Below are positions 10,501-22,500 of a stretch of 30,974 nucleotides of DNA, piece by piece (the stretch's first letter is position 1; every line of letters starts with the position of its first letter). A program made the position numbers and the translations under genes. Under the pieces are notes generated by a model. The model had not been told where the DNA came from and searched no databases. It saw only the letters and a program-made list of their open reading frames with translations. Origin of the DNA: Isoetes engelmannii (taxonomy: Eukaryota > Streptophyta > Lycopodiopsida > Isoetales > Isoetaceae); contig JAANSK020294822.1 in the NCBI GenBank assembly GCA_011763485.2, positions 1-30,974 of the forward strand, given 5' to 3'.

Positions 10501-13500
10501 TTTAAACTCTCTGGCTGCTGCTTTACTTTTTTATCTTCTGGAGGCCACCCTTTTGACCATTGCTGAATTCTTTTCATGTTATTGTTACTCATGCTGGGTT
10601 AGGTAAAAAGGGACGTGAGCATTGCTTGCTCATGCATCTGGTTCTTCTCTTTGTGCTTAGCAAATGCTCTTTCTAAGTTGGGTGATTTCATAAACAAATA
10701 GAATAATATATTTGTGGCTGCAAGTTTAGAGCTGCTGTAGGTGGTTGGGTCCTGCAAAGGACAAGGACATCTTCCCCTTATTTCAATAATATGTCAAACA
10801 CGAGAAGATTAAGTTCTTTTCTTATTCCGCGTGTTCTAAGTTGCATATTATTGTTCTCCTGCCATGTCTTTGGCCTCGCCAGCTCAGGATGTGAGGATGC
10901 TCAAAAATGCCCCAAAACGGTCTTAGGATTATGTGAAAAGAATTATCCAAATACCTTAGATTCTAAGAAAACCATCTGTAGATAGGTTCAAATCTTGATC
11001 CTTGTAGAATTCTATCTTAGTGGATGTTTCCGCGCAGGAGGTCCATTTGTCTGTCACATATATGTGTTCTAATCATGCTGAATAACTAATGTACCTCGTG
11101 CACTGTATGCCAAGGCTGTGAAATGGTGGCAGGCAATTTGCTGAGAAGCCTATTCTGCTGAACAGCTTAGCAGTCCAAGAGAAATAGTTCTCTGTTCCTG
11201 AGTCACTCAAAGCGGTGGATGGCATGAATGCAATGTAGGGGAGATTCTCAGCAAAGACTATGGTTTATGAAGTTAAAATAGTAATTCAGAAACAGCCTCA
11301 AGTTGTAGGAGTTTGGCATGCCTTCTTGCTTGTTAGCAAGGCTTGACCCATTCGACTCTCAAAAAGGTTAATTTCTGAAGATAATCATGTTGAATAACTA
11401 ATTTACCTCGTGACACTGTATGCCAAGGTTGTGAAATGGTGGCAGGCCATTTGCTGATAAGCCTATTCTGCTGAACAGCTTAGCAGTCCAAGAGAAATAG
11501 TTCTCTGTTCCCGAGTCACTCAAAGCTGTGGATGGCATGAATGCGATGTAGGGGAGATTCTCAGCAAAGACTGTTGTTAATAAAGTTAAAATAGTGATTC
11601 AAAAACACCCTCAAGTTGTAGGAGTTTGGCATGCCTTCTTGCTTGTTAGCAAAACAAGAACAAACTTAATGGCCAAAGAGTGATCTACTACTATGTTTGA
11701 AAAACATCCTACATAAATATAGTGACGGCATTTCTTATGCCCTTATCCTGGTCTTGGAGTTGGTAATTCCATATGCCTTGACCCATTTGACTCTTAAAAA
11801 GGTTATTTTTTGAAGATAATAATGAACCGTTTACACAGTGGCCATTAATGTTCTTAAGCTGTTATTGCGCTTACATATTTCTTTCTTTGGAGGTTGTATC
11901 ATTTCTTATCTTGCATTCAATATGATAGTGACAATTACCAATAAGGTTCCTTGCATGTTCCAGGTGGCAGAGTCTGTGGATGCTTTACTGATGAGGTTTC
12001 AGAGCGAAGAGGCATTAGAAAACTGGCAGCTACATCTTGGAGCAGCCATCTACCAAGTGGTATCAGCATGTCTCAAGTCCTTGCTTACAAATTCTTGTAG
12101 ATTAGGAAGACCTAACAAGTATTATTGCCTACATTATATGTCCACATAATAGTGAGTGGTTGTCCATGTCATAGGTACCTAATCAAACATTTGATTTTGA
12201 AACCGGTTTGGGAAAAAGTATGCTGATACTTCATACCCAGGCAATTCTTTGAGCTCAGTTATGGAAAACTTCTGTATGCTCGAAAAGCTTCCTATTCGTT
12301 TCTTAGAGAGAAAGTAAGATGTTATATTAAATGTCTGCTGTATATCCATGCCTCAGCACGTTAGCAGGAGTAGATATTTCCAAATAGTCTTTTTCTTTTC
12401 ACTTTAAACCTCAGCGCAGGTTGTGTATACAGGTGTTAGCATATGACATGTGACATGTCACTACTCTTAGATGACTAGGCATGACACGTATGTTGCTGAC
12501 ATGGCACTCCTATAAAGCCATAGTCATGTTTTATAGTTCAGTATCCAGTTTACTCATAGCCTAGCTATTTCGTGTATCTCTTTCATTCTAGCATATGCAT
12601 ACAGGGTTTCTTCATGGTAGCAAAGCAGGAATGCAGGATGCGATGAGTCCAGGAGCATAGCAGGTGGGATCAGAACGTGGTATCGGGTCTGATCAGAGGA
12701 ATTGGCATCTATTTTTCTTGCATTTGTTGCAAGATTTGTTCTAGAATGGGTCTAGAACGCGCTGCGGGTCTAGAACAGGTCTAGAACGTGGGATAACTCG
12801 AAAATTCTCTGCACAGATTCATTCAATCTTACAAGATTTTTTGTCTGGAAGTGGAAGGGTCGGATTTGGAGTTTATTACTCAGATCTGGTGTTTGTGGCA
12901 TCATTTTTTCTTGCTTGTGCAAGAATTAGTCTAGAACGGGTCTAGAACGTGCTGCAGGTCTAGAACGGGTCTAGAATGAGAAGTTCGTAAAGTCTCGGCA
13001 AAGATTCCTCTAATCTTGCAAGATTCTTCGTCTGATTAGGGTTGTGTTCGTGGTTTGACCGGTTTGGTCGAATCTGAAAGATCCGACGATTGGTGATTGG
13101 TTGGATATTTCCGGGCGGATTAATGCTGACTGTTTGTTTGGCGAACTGAAGTTGGATCCGTGAGATTTGGATCGGATGTTGGATCTGGTGTTTGAGTCAC
13201 GTTTGGCAGGAAAGAAGTCGTCGCATATCTGCTTTATTGTGTTTGCGGGAACATTTCGTGCCGGATTTGAAGCCCTCGAAAATTCGGATTTGAGTTTCAA
13301 TTTTTTGCCGGATCTGCATCTGGATTTTGGACGACCTCGAAAGTTCTTTTTGAGTCGGATCTCTGCAATATGTCAAAATTGCAACATGTGTCAACACTGT
13401 TGAAATTTGTTGACGTTTCTGAATAATCTTTAGGCTTACATGACCTGGTCGTTAATTTCACAAGGTTTGTGGCATGTCATAAAAGGACAGCATCTTTCAA

Positions 13501-16500
13501 AGATTAGTATTCCAGATGATTATAAAGTTTCCAGATCTATAAAGCTAAGCATAGAGTATCCTTGAGTTTAAAGATTTGGCAAGCTAATATTTGTAGTTCC
13601 CAAGAGCTCTGGGACTACTTGAGATCTGAATTTGGGCAGGATAATCAACACAAGAAGCAACAAAATTTTGGAAAGTTTGAGGCAGAACCTCAGGCGACTG
13701 GAGATGCCATTGAGCTGGCAAATGAAGCAGTAGAGGAATGCATTCCTTTGTGGTACCAAATGCAGTTAGGTGGACAGCATTTGGACATCATTGAAGACCA
13801 TATTGTTATGGAGGAAACATGTCCAGCCACAAAAGCCAAACCAAACGGTCCTTTCCAACTTTGGATTGAGTATAGTGACGAGAATAATTTATGTGCTATC
13901 ATGGAGAAAGATCGCCCACAAGTTGTAGATTGAAGAGCTATTATAGTAGCTTTGCTTGATCTGCATTTCAACTACTGCATTTCAGTTTCTTTTTAGGAAA
14001 ATGTAAAAGATATATGTATTCAGCAAAGCACTTTGGATTCTGATGGTTGTCCACTCTTGAAAACATTTTAGAAACACAGTTTTGGTTTGATACAGATCAA
14101 AACCAAGAAGGTATTCAGCTTGCAGTAAAGACTGAGAGCTCGCGTTATACCATGTGGAAAAACGAAAATCAGCTGGTCTCTTTATGTAGGGATGAAGACA
14201 AAGAGATAGCTTTGCTGAAAGTATTTCTTGTGCATACAAGCGACAGACCTGAGATTGATGGTCTCTTTATGTAGGGATGAAGACAAAGAGATAGCTTTGC
14301 TGAAAGTATTTCTTGTGCATACAAGTGACAGACCTGAGTTAAGGCAAAAGAAGTTGCTAGTAGCGATCTATCATGGCGACATGGAAGAAGCATGCTCTGT
14401 GGGTTGTGCCACGTGGACAGATGTAAACTTGGATGAGTTGCTAGCAACCATGGAAAGAGAAGCGAAAAATGTCAAAGATATTATGCAAAAACAGGAAAAT
14501 TATCATGGCTTTATCAAGCAGCAGTCAAAAGCTAGTTCTGTGAATGGTTTTACTATTGAGAGGTTGATCACAGACATCTGGAGGGTGACATTACAGAAAG
14601 TAGGGATGTAGATAATGTTATTTTGTAAGACCACAATGAAGAATGTTGGTTCAAAGTTCAAGCAGATGATTTGAAAGGTGAGTTGGTTCTTGAGCTTCCT
14701 TGGATGGATATTCCTGAACAGACTGCTATTTTTACTTCAATTATCACCGGGGTTAGTAAACATGAATTAGATTTGGCATTTTACATAACTTTACATGTTC
14801 TATTTGCTTGTCCACGTGATGAGAGGATGGAAAATCATTCTAATTTGACTGGGATTTGGGGGTATGTTCCTCATACTGATGTTGGAGAATCGAACAAGAT
14901 GTGGAAAATTAGATACAATTGTCTGCATATAAGAAATCAGGTTTTATTTGATCTTTACAATTCTGAGTTTCTAAAGAGAGATGACTGGTTTCTGATGGAG
15001 TGCATTAACAGCGCAGCTTCTAAAGCAATCATTAACACTTGATATGGTTGGGTTACCTAAGCAGTACTACGAGTTACAAGTGTTACCTTTCATGGCTGAA
15101 AGATGTTCAAATTGTCAAGTAGAGGAACGAAAACATTCACTGCCGAGAGTGTTGTTAGTTGTAAATGCTTGCAGAATTCAGCGGGGCACTTACATGGGTT
15201 TAACCTTGGGTTGAAGGCTGTGTACGATTTATTACAAAGGAAAAAGAAGTTGTTTTATACTATTCCTTGTATTTCCAGGAAAAGAGAATGGTACAGGGGC
15301 AGGATGTTATGGTTTAACGCCAACGTCAAGTGGCAACCATGGTTACTTTTTGTGGTTGAATTTGCTTCATATGCTGAATTCCGTCCAGGCAGCGTTATAT
15401 TTGGGGGGGGGGATACTTAGCATTAGTAGTTCTAGTTTCGTTTTCTATCTTTTGAGTCATGCTAGTCATCAGGGGGGTTGTTAGCATATGACATGTGACA
15501 TGTCACTACTCTTAGATGAGTAGGCATGACAGGTATGTTGCTGACATGGCTCTCCAAAAAAGCCATAGTCATGCTTTATAGTTCAGTATCCAGTTTACTC
15601 ATAGCCTAGCTATCTCGTGTATCTCTTTCATTCTAGCATATGCATACAGGGTTTCTTCAACAGGCAACTTATGTCTGTAGTTGACATGTGTCACCTTGTG
15701 AATTCATGAACTGTTGTCTCCAAGTTCAGACTCCTTAGAAATGTTCTAACTGCTGTCATTTTTTTTTCCCATCCCTGTGATTCTTCCATGAACATGGGAT
15801 CTCTATCCATTACTATGCCTCTCGGCATGCCATGCAACCTAAAAGTGTTGTTTGCAATTGGTGATGATCGACTTGCATGGGATGTAATGTGCTAACTTAG
15901 ATACGAAACCACTACTAGGATTCTGTTGTTGCCTTTCCTCATTTTGGGTAGCCCTGTGATGAAGTGTATCGAACACGTGTCCCATTTGTGCATGTCCATT
16001 GCCAAAGTCTCACCTTGCAGAAAGAGGACAGGAAATGTCTCTAGTGTAGGAGGATGCCTCCTGGAGCGTCGCCTATTTTGTAGTCAGTTGAGTGAATAGA
16101 GAGAAACCTTTTGTTGAACATGGGAAGAATCAGAAGAGAGAGAACACAAGAAATTTTGGAGGTCTCTATTGTAGTCAGGTGACTGAATAGAGAGCAACCT
16201 TTCGTTGAAGATGGGAAGAAGTAGAGCAGAGAAAGATGCAAATGGGATACGATTTTATTGAAATGGAAAATACTTTTACATACATTCTAACATCTAGTTC
16301 CTAACAAACTAAGAAACTATTTGCCTGGATGTAAATACACTTGGTCACACGCATGGTGACAGTTGTCACCGTCTATGCATTTAGGCAGCCATTGGCATTT
16401 CAGTTTTCTTACTCTTAACGACTCTCCTTCAAATGAAAAGGAGAATCAGCGAATTGCTAGTCTTGATTCTCCCCTTTAAGCTGATTCCCTCCTAATGCAT

Positions 16501-19500
16501 AAAATCGCGTTAGGTGATTCCTCCTAATACATAAAATTAGGGGAAGAACTAAAGCGGAAAGAGAGATGAAAGAAAATTGGGATATGATTAAGTTGTAGAT
16601 TCTAACATCTAGTCCCTAAACAAACAGTGGTTATCCAAATAGTTAGATCCATCTAACCAACCATGCACATAACCAAGTGTACTTAGATTAGTCATTTTGA
16701 CTGTAGTTTATTTACCCTTTCCCATGCTGGAGTTCTGTTTAGGTGATGCGCTGGAGCTCAACCAAAATGCTTTGCTAGATAGAAAAATTCGAGCTCCTAG
16801 TAGGTGTCTTCAAAGGATCGAGCACATCCCTTAAACTTAAGCTGCCACTTTTTCTGCAAGAACAAATTAAATTCAAGAGCTTCCAAGAAAGATCTAGTCC
16901 TTCAGGAAATGACTGCAGCTCAAAAGGAATGCTAGTGCCTCACCTCATGCCTTTTCTCTGGCTGTCTGCTCTTCATAACTTGGGCCTTGCCAGCTTATAA
17001 GTTTTGTAGGCTGGCAGGTGAGAAAGTAATAGAATAGAAACACTGAGATACATGTCCTAATGTGATCTAACTTGGCAACGAACTCGTACTGAGTTAGCCG
17101 CATGCTAATTTCACTACACCGACTTTGACTCCACTGTAAACGTCATCATGATGTCTTGTACAGTCAGCCTTGCAGGTGTTAGTTGCCATGTCTTCACCTG
17201 TGTCATGGCCATCTCAGCTCCTCACATTTGGCTCGAATATTCTAATGCTTAGCATACATTATTCAGATGAGTAGACTATGACGGATATTTGTTTTGCTGA
17301 TAGGCTTCTTTAAGCAAGAGGACAGAAGAGTCAAATGATACGAAGGGAATGGAGGAGGATGAACAACCTGATTTCTCCTCAAAAGAGATAGTATTCTTAA
17401 CTGGAGTCTTGGATGATCTAAGGATTTTCGTAAGCAGCACTAGAGGGGTAAGAAAATAACATGTTTAACATTGTAACTGCTGGCTCTTTTGTTGCTGATA
17501 AGGTCTGATGGCACTTTCTTTTGCATGTACAAGGATGCGCATACAGAGGATAAGATCCTCCTTGGCAAAGAAGATCTATTGCTGGAGTTACGGGCATTAG
17601 GGAGCAAAGTAAGTTTTAATGTACATGGCTGCTTCCTTAGTTCTGCAGAAAATGCCTAAACTTGGGTTTAATTGAAATGTTTTTTCACTTATTATGTGTG
17701 GAAGGTTGAATTTTCCATGCGGCAGTACAGTATGGCCATCGGGGCTGTCCTACATTCATTAGAAGTTGACAACAAGCTTCTATCTGAAGAAATATCTTCT
17801 TGTCACTTCTTGATACGGTCGGATGTCGCAGAAGGAGAAGAAGGCGGCTTAGATGGTAAAAATATCAACAATGGGGCAGAGGACTTCTTTGACAGTTCAG
17901 AAGAGTTGAGTGATCCTGACAACCCTGGTAACTCTGGCCACTTATCAAGAACGTTTTCCCCTTTCTATGATGCCAGTGATCAGTATGCCGAATGTAGTGG
18001 AGCTACAGAGACGCCTTTGTTGAGTCAATCTCGAGCTCTCTTGCCACATTTTGCAGATAATCACTTCATTTTTGATGAGATTGAAAAGCATGATGGGACA
18101 AAAGCTTTTGTGAAAGTCCAAGTGGTATTATATTCGCCAGACTCACCCGCATATGGGAACGTTGACAAACATGTAATGACCATTCCATTTTGGAAATTCA
18201 TTCTTTCTAATGTATATAGAATTACCAAGCTGCTAATTTTGCAGGTTAATGTATCACTAGCAACTCTCTCCTTTTTCTGTCACAGACCAACTGTGATAGC
18301 TCTACTTGATTTAGTGTCTGATGTAAATGCCAAAATTGGGAAGGCACCAAGAGATGAGCCATCAGACACTGGTGACTATATTAGCAGGATTGATCCAAAT
18401 GCAATTGAAACTATTAAGGATGATCATTCTTCATGTGCCACATTTGGCAGGGAGGATTCGGTTGTAAAGGGATTGCTTGGAAGGGGCAAAAGCAGAATTG
18501 TGTTTCTTCTCAACGTGGACATGAAAAAAGCTCGCATCGTTCTTAACCTTGACCAAGGTGATATATTCGCTGTTTTGGATCAGGAGATCCTACACATGGA
18601 ATTCAAGGTACTTAAATCTTTAATACTTTGCAAACTGAGAATTTATGTTTTTACGTGAATTTACTTCTCTCCAGCTTTTCCCGTCTAGTTTTGGGATGAC
18701 AGCTGCCCTTGGCAACCTTCGCATTACTGATGGCAGCCTTCAATCCAACCATCCTTATGCTTGCGTGTGTGACATGCGTGATCCAGGGGGCACATCTTTT
18801 GTCAGGGTTTGTGTATTTGCTTTTGGATGATTATAAGCATGCGTTTCACAAATTTCTGATTTTATGATTTATTCCAGCTAGAATTTTGTACATTTAATCC
18901 AGACGATGATGACTATGAAGGATATGAATACAGTTTAGTTAGTAAACTCTCGGAGGTGCGAATTGTGTACCTGCATCGTTTTGTGCAGGAGGTATGTCTA
19001 GTGTCTTTAGTTTGTATTTTGTACCAACCAAGTGGTCGGTCAAGCCATTCTTGTTTTCTTTTTCAGATTTCCTCGTACTTCATGGGGCTTGTACCAGGGA
19101 ACTCTGATTACATTGTAAAACTGAAGGATAGAGTAGCCAATGTTGATAAACTGTTTACTCAATCAGAAATAGAGGGCTCACCAGCGATTAAACTGCATTT
19201 GACTCTCAGCAAGCCGATGATAATTTTTCCATGCAATTCTCATAGTAGAGAGTAATGACCTGAAACTGGACCCAATGCATTCACTTTGGTCTTAATTCGC
19301 TCCTCATGGATGTGATGTGCATTGCAGCTTTCTTGAGCTGGATATCCTGCATATTTCTGTACAAAACACAGTGGAATGGTTTGCTGGTGACAAAAACGAG
19401 CTTGCTGCTCTGAGACTAGAAACAGATATTTTACAGGTATTGGCTTCAGTGGTGATAAGGTGCATGCAATTGCACTGTATCTAGCATGCTTTTCTGACTC

Positions 19501-22500
19501 TGAGAATATTTTGCAGGTTGAAAATATACATCTAACAGTTGGCATTAATGGGGAGACAGGGCAAGGCATCATTCAAGAAGCCAATGGTCTCCAGGTTATA
19601 GTTCGGAGAGCACTTCGTGATCTTCTGCATCAAGTTCCAGCAGTCGATGCTGCCATAATGGTAGATATATTTTTTGTATGTGTAAATGTTATTCTTACAA
19701 ATATAAAAAGATTCTAACCACCTTAATTGTGTTATCCATCGTTGAAGGTCAAGGAGTTCAAGGCATTGCTATCAGACAAAGAATATCAAGTTATTGTTGA
19801 ATGTATGCTTGGCAATCTGTCAGAACACGCACACTTGCCACCAAGATTGGCACCCCAACGACTGGAGGCAACTAATCATGAAAATCAAAAGGGCGAGGAA
19901 GGTGGCTCAGACACTACTGATTCCTTGCAGCCACCAGTTGAACAGCCATCAAGTAAATCAGTTTGGGTGGCTGTTAAAGTGTCTTTGGATATATCTCTCC
20001 TTGAGCTTGGTTTATTCATAGGGCAGACAAAGGGCGTTGCACTTGCAACTATTGAGGTAATTTAACTGCTTCTATTTCTTTATTATGTACTTTTTCTAGT
20101 TCTTATTATGTTAATCTCATGATGGTTTAACACTGTTATTGCATAAGTGTTTAATGGATTTTCTGTTGGATTGGATATTGCAGATCAAGAGAATCTGGCT
20201 TTCTTATAAACTGAGTACAAATGATGAAACATTCATCATGGTCAGTCTGGAGAGTCTTGATATCACAGATGACAGAGAGGGCATCTCTGCAGAGATTCAA
20301 CATATAGTTGGAAAGTCTGTCGTCGAAAGCAGTGATGATGAAGACTATTCTTCAGCTGTCACCATGATCATACTAGATGCAAAATTAACATCAGTTTCAC
20401 AGGTCATAACATTGCGTCTTCAGCGCCCTCGGCTTCTGGTTGCATTAGATTTTCTTCTGGCTGTTTCGGAGTTTTTTGTGCCATCCTTGTCTAAAATGGT
20501 TTCCAAAGGGAATGGAAATGGTGAGCTCCCGTTTGATACGAATAACTGGGTATTTCTTCGTGACCATTATTATAAGCAATCTAGATCTGAGCTTTCATTG
20601 TCGCCAAAGAAGCTATTAGTGGCTGATTGTGCGGGCGTTGATGAGCACGTCTATGATGGTGGAGGTGGCTGTCTTTGTTTATTAGACAGCAGAGGAGAGA
20701 AGCTATCCAATTACCCAGATGGACCACTTATAGTGATTGGTCAAAACAAGAAGCTGCGGTTTCAGAACGTGACCATTGAGGTATGGTGATGGAAAATCTT
20801 CCGCTAATTGTGTCAGGCCAAAGGGTGTTTTTTGAAACTTGTCCAAGTTCTTTGCAGAATGCCAAATGTTTGGAATGGTGCATTTTACTTGGAAGCAATA
20901 GCTCCTACTCAGTTTTGGAAAGTGACAATGTAATTCTTCGAGAATATACAACCCAGGATGAAGAATCTCCAAATAAAGCTGAAGGCAAAAATGCAGGAGG
21001 GAAGGGAAATGAAGTTGTTGATCTCACATTTGACCTGCAGGTAGTAGTTATACAATGGGAAATTAAGTTGGCTTGTTATTAGGACCATCCTTGTATGTGC
21101 GTTTAAATTTTATTGTCAGTACTAGTAACTAGTTTTTTGTGTTGTAATTTGTTACTGAATTGTATGTGCAGCTCCTTTGTATGATGGTCTGCAGCTTAGG
21201 AATTTTTGTTTTGCAGGCACTTAGTCCGGAATTTCTAATCTATACTGCACCTAGGCATGATATTTATCTTTCTGAAAGCAAAGATCGTTTGCTTCATGCA
21301 AGGATGGACATATTCTCAAGGTATTGTAAGGTCACATTTGAAGATCATGTAAGGCTTGTCATGTCTGTCATGTTACCTTCACAAATAGGTTACATAACTT
21401 TGCTTAATCCTCATTATGCTGTTAACGGCATTGCACGATTATTTTATTCTAGTTAGAAAGAAAAGAAGTTTTGATGTGACATGTTGTGGATATGCTTGGC
21501 ACCAAATACATCTTAATAGCATCTTCTAAGCAAGAAAAAGCAAAGATCAACAGTTATAAAGTCCATCTATAAAGCTGGGGACCTGATGACTCTTACACTA
21601 TCATCTCATCATGGTTAGATGTATCATGGCAAGACTGTATGACACCGCACTAGAATGATTGTTAAGATTTTGCAGAGAAGCATGTGATTCGAGCAGGGGG
21701 GAAGGCTGGTTTTAGGAAAAACTCGATTATCGATCATATCTTCATATTGAGGCAATGAGAATTACAGAGGGCGTTGTTTTGCCGGCTGTCAGAAAGCTTT
21801 TGATACAAGGTGGTTCTAAAGTCTGAGCCTTTGATCTAGGCAGCGCTGGCTCTATATGAGGATAGGACGTTGTGGATCGTGTGAAAATGGATGGGCAGTG
21901 GTCTGGAAAGTGCATAGTGCCGTTGGTATTATACAGAGATGTCCTTTGTCCACTATACTGGCCTAATCCCAAAGTTTTGTAACGTTTTTATTATGTTTGG
22001 TGATTTTTCTGGGTGGTTCTAGCCCATTGTATGGGTCCCATGGCCTATTGGTCTTCGTGGATGTTCAAAAACCTATTCCATGCCATCCTACCCCACCCCA
22101 CCCCCATCCCCAACCCCATCCCCAGTTTTTGCTCTATGTTGATGACATGGTCCTTATCTTATCCTCTCCCTAAGGCCTGCAGGAACACTTCACAGATTTA
22201 GAAGCCTTTTGCAAAGACAAGGAATGGCAAATGAACCTGTTAAAGACCAAAGTAATGGTTGATGGTTTTAGCACCTTTGGAAAAGAATGAACAATAACCG
22301 TTTTTCTCAAGGGCAACATGTGGCAATTATTCTATTCTATTCTATTCTATTCTATTCTATAGGAGGAGAGAGATCCTTTCTTGCTCATGAATTCATATCA
22401 GTTTTACTCTATGTTGATGACGTAGTCCTTATCTTATCCTCTCCCTAAGGCCTGCAGGAACACTTCACAGATTTAGAAGCCTTTTGCAAAGACAAGGAAT

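Larger units (their letters stand above)
7622..12056 (+). other. VPS13: VPS13 exons 13-21: extended groove region
   Basis: These nine exons encode about residues 543-905. They include the segment FSLHLDIAAPKVTIPTNFY followed by LMVDLGHFTLKTEQ, and then RVALRFPYLRLHMSPARYHR with a nearby VLDVF. Both are hallmark strands of the repeating beta-groove in VPS13. Exons 14-15 encode a helix rich in Q and A (FFQSQQAVSREVALQTAVAL). Most introns are short, but intron 15 (600 bp), intron 18 (556 bp), intron 20 (1.8 kb) and intron 21 (5.2 kb) are expanded by duplications or transposons. Exon 21 is flanked by the two largest introns of this part, yet it stays in frame (31 codons). Confidence 0.9.
12434..15659 (+). 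mobile_element. Complete non-autonomous LTR retrotransposon in intron 21
   Basis: Two 181-bp LTRs (12434-12614 and 15479-15659) start TGTTAGCATATGAC, end GGGTTTCTTCA, and differ at about 7 positions. They are flanked by the 5-bp direct repeat ACAGG (12429-12433 and 15660-15664), a clean target-site duplication. Directly after the left LTR, TGGTAGCAAAGC resembles the tRNA-iMet primer site TGGTATCAGAGC with two mismatches. AGGGGGGT just before the right LTR serves as the polypurine tract. The 2.86-kb interior has broken ORFs but no reverse transcriptase, RNase H or integrase, so it would need proteins from another element. Its orientation matches VPS13. Confidence 0.9.

Noticed and set aside
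13010-13397. Overlapping - strand ORFs of 60-100 residues in the LTR element leader
   Set aside because: No motif, overlapping ORFs on both strands, and composition that follows the TCTAGAAC repeats. Treated as chance ORFs.
16041-16241. A 66-residue - strand ORF with a repeated segment
   Set aside because: The repeat comes from the 92-bp DNA duplication in intron 21. No protein family was recognised.
17672-18658. A 328-residue uninterrupted ORF taken as a gene of its own
   Set aside because: It is exons 24 and 25 of VPS13 read through the stop-free 72-bp intron between them, with intron bases at both ends. It is not a separate protein.
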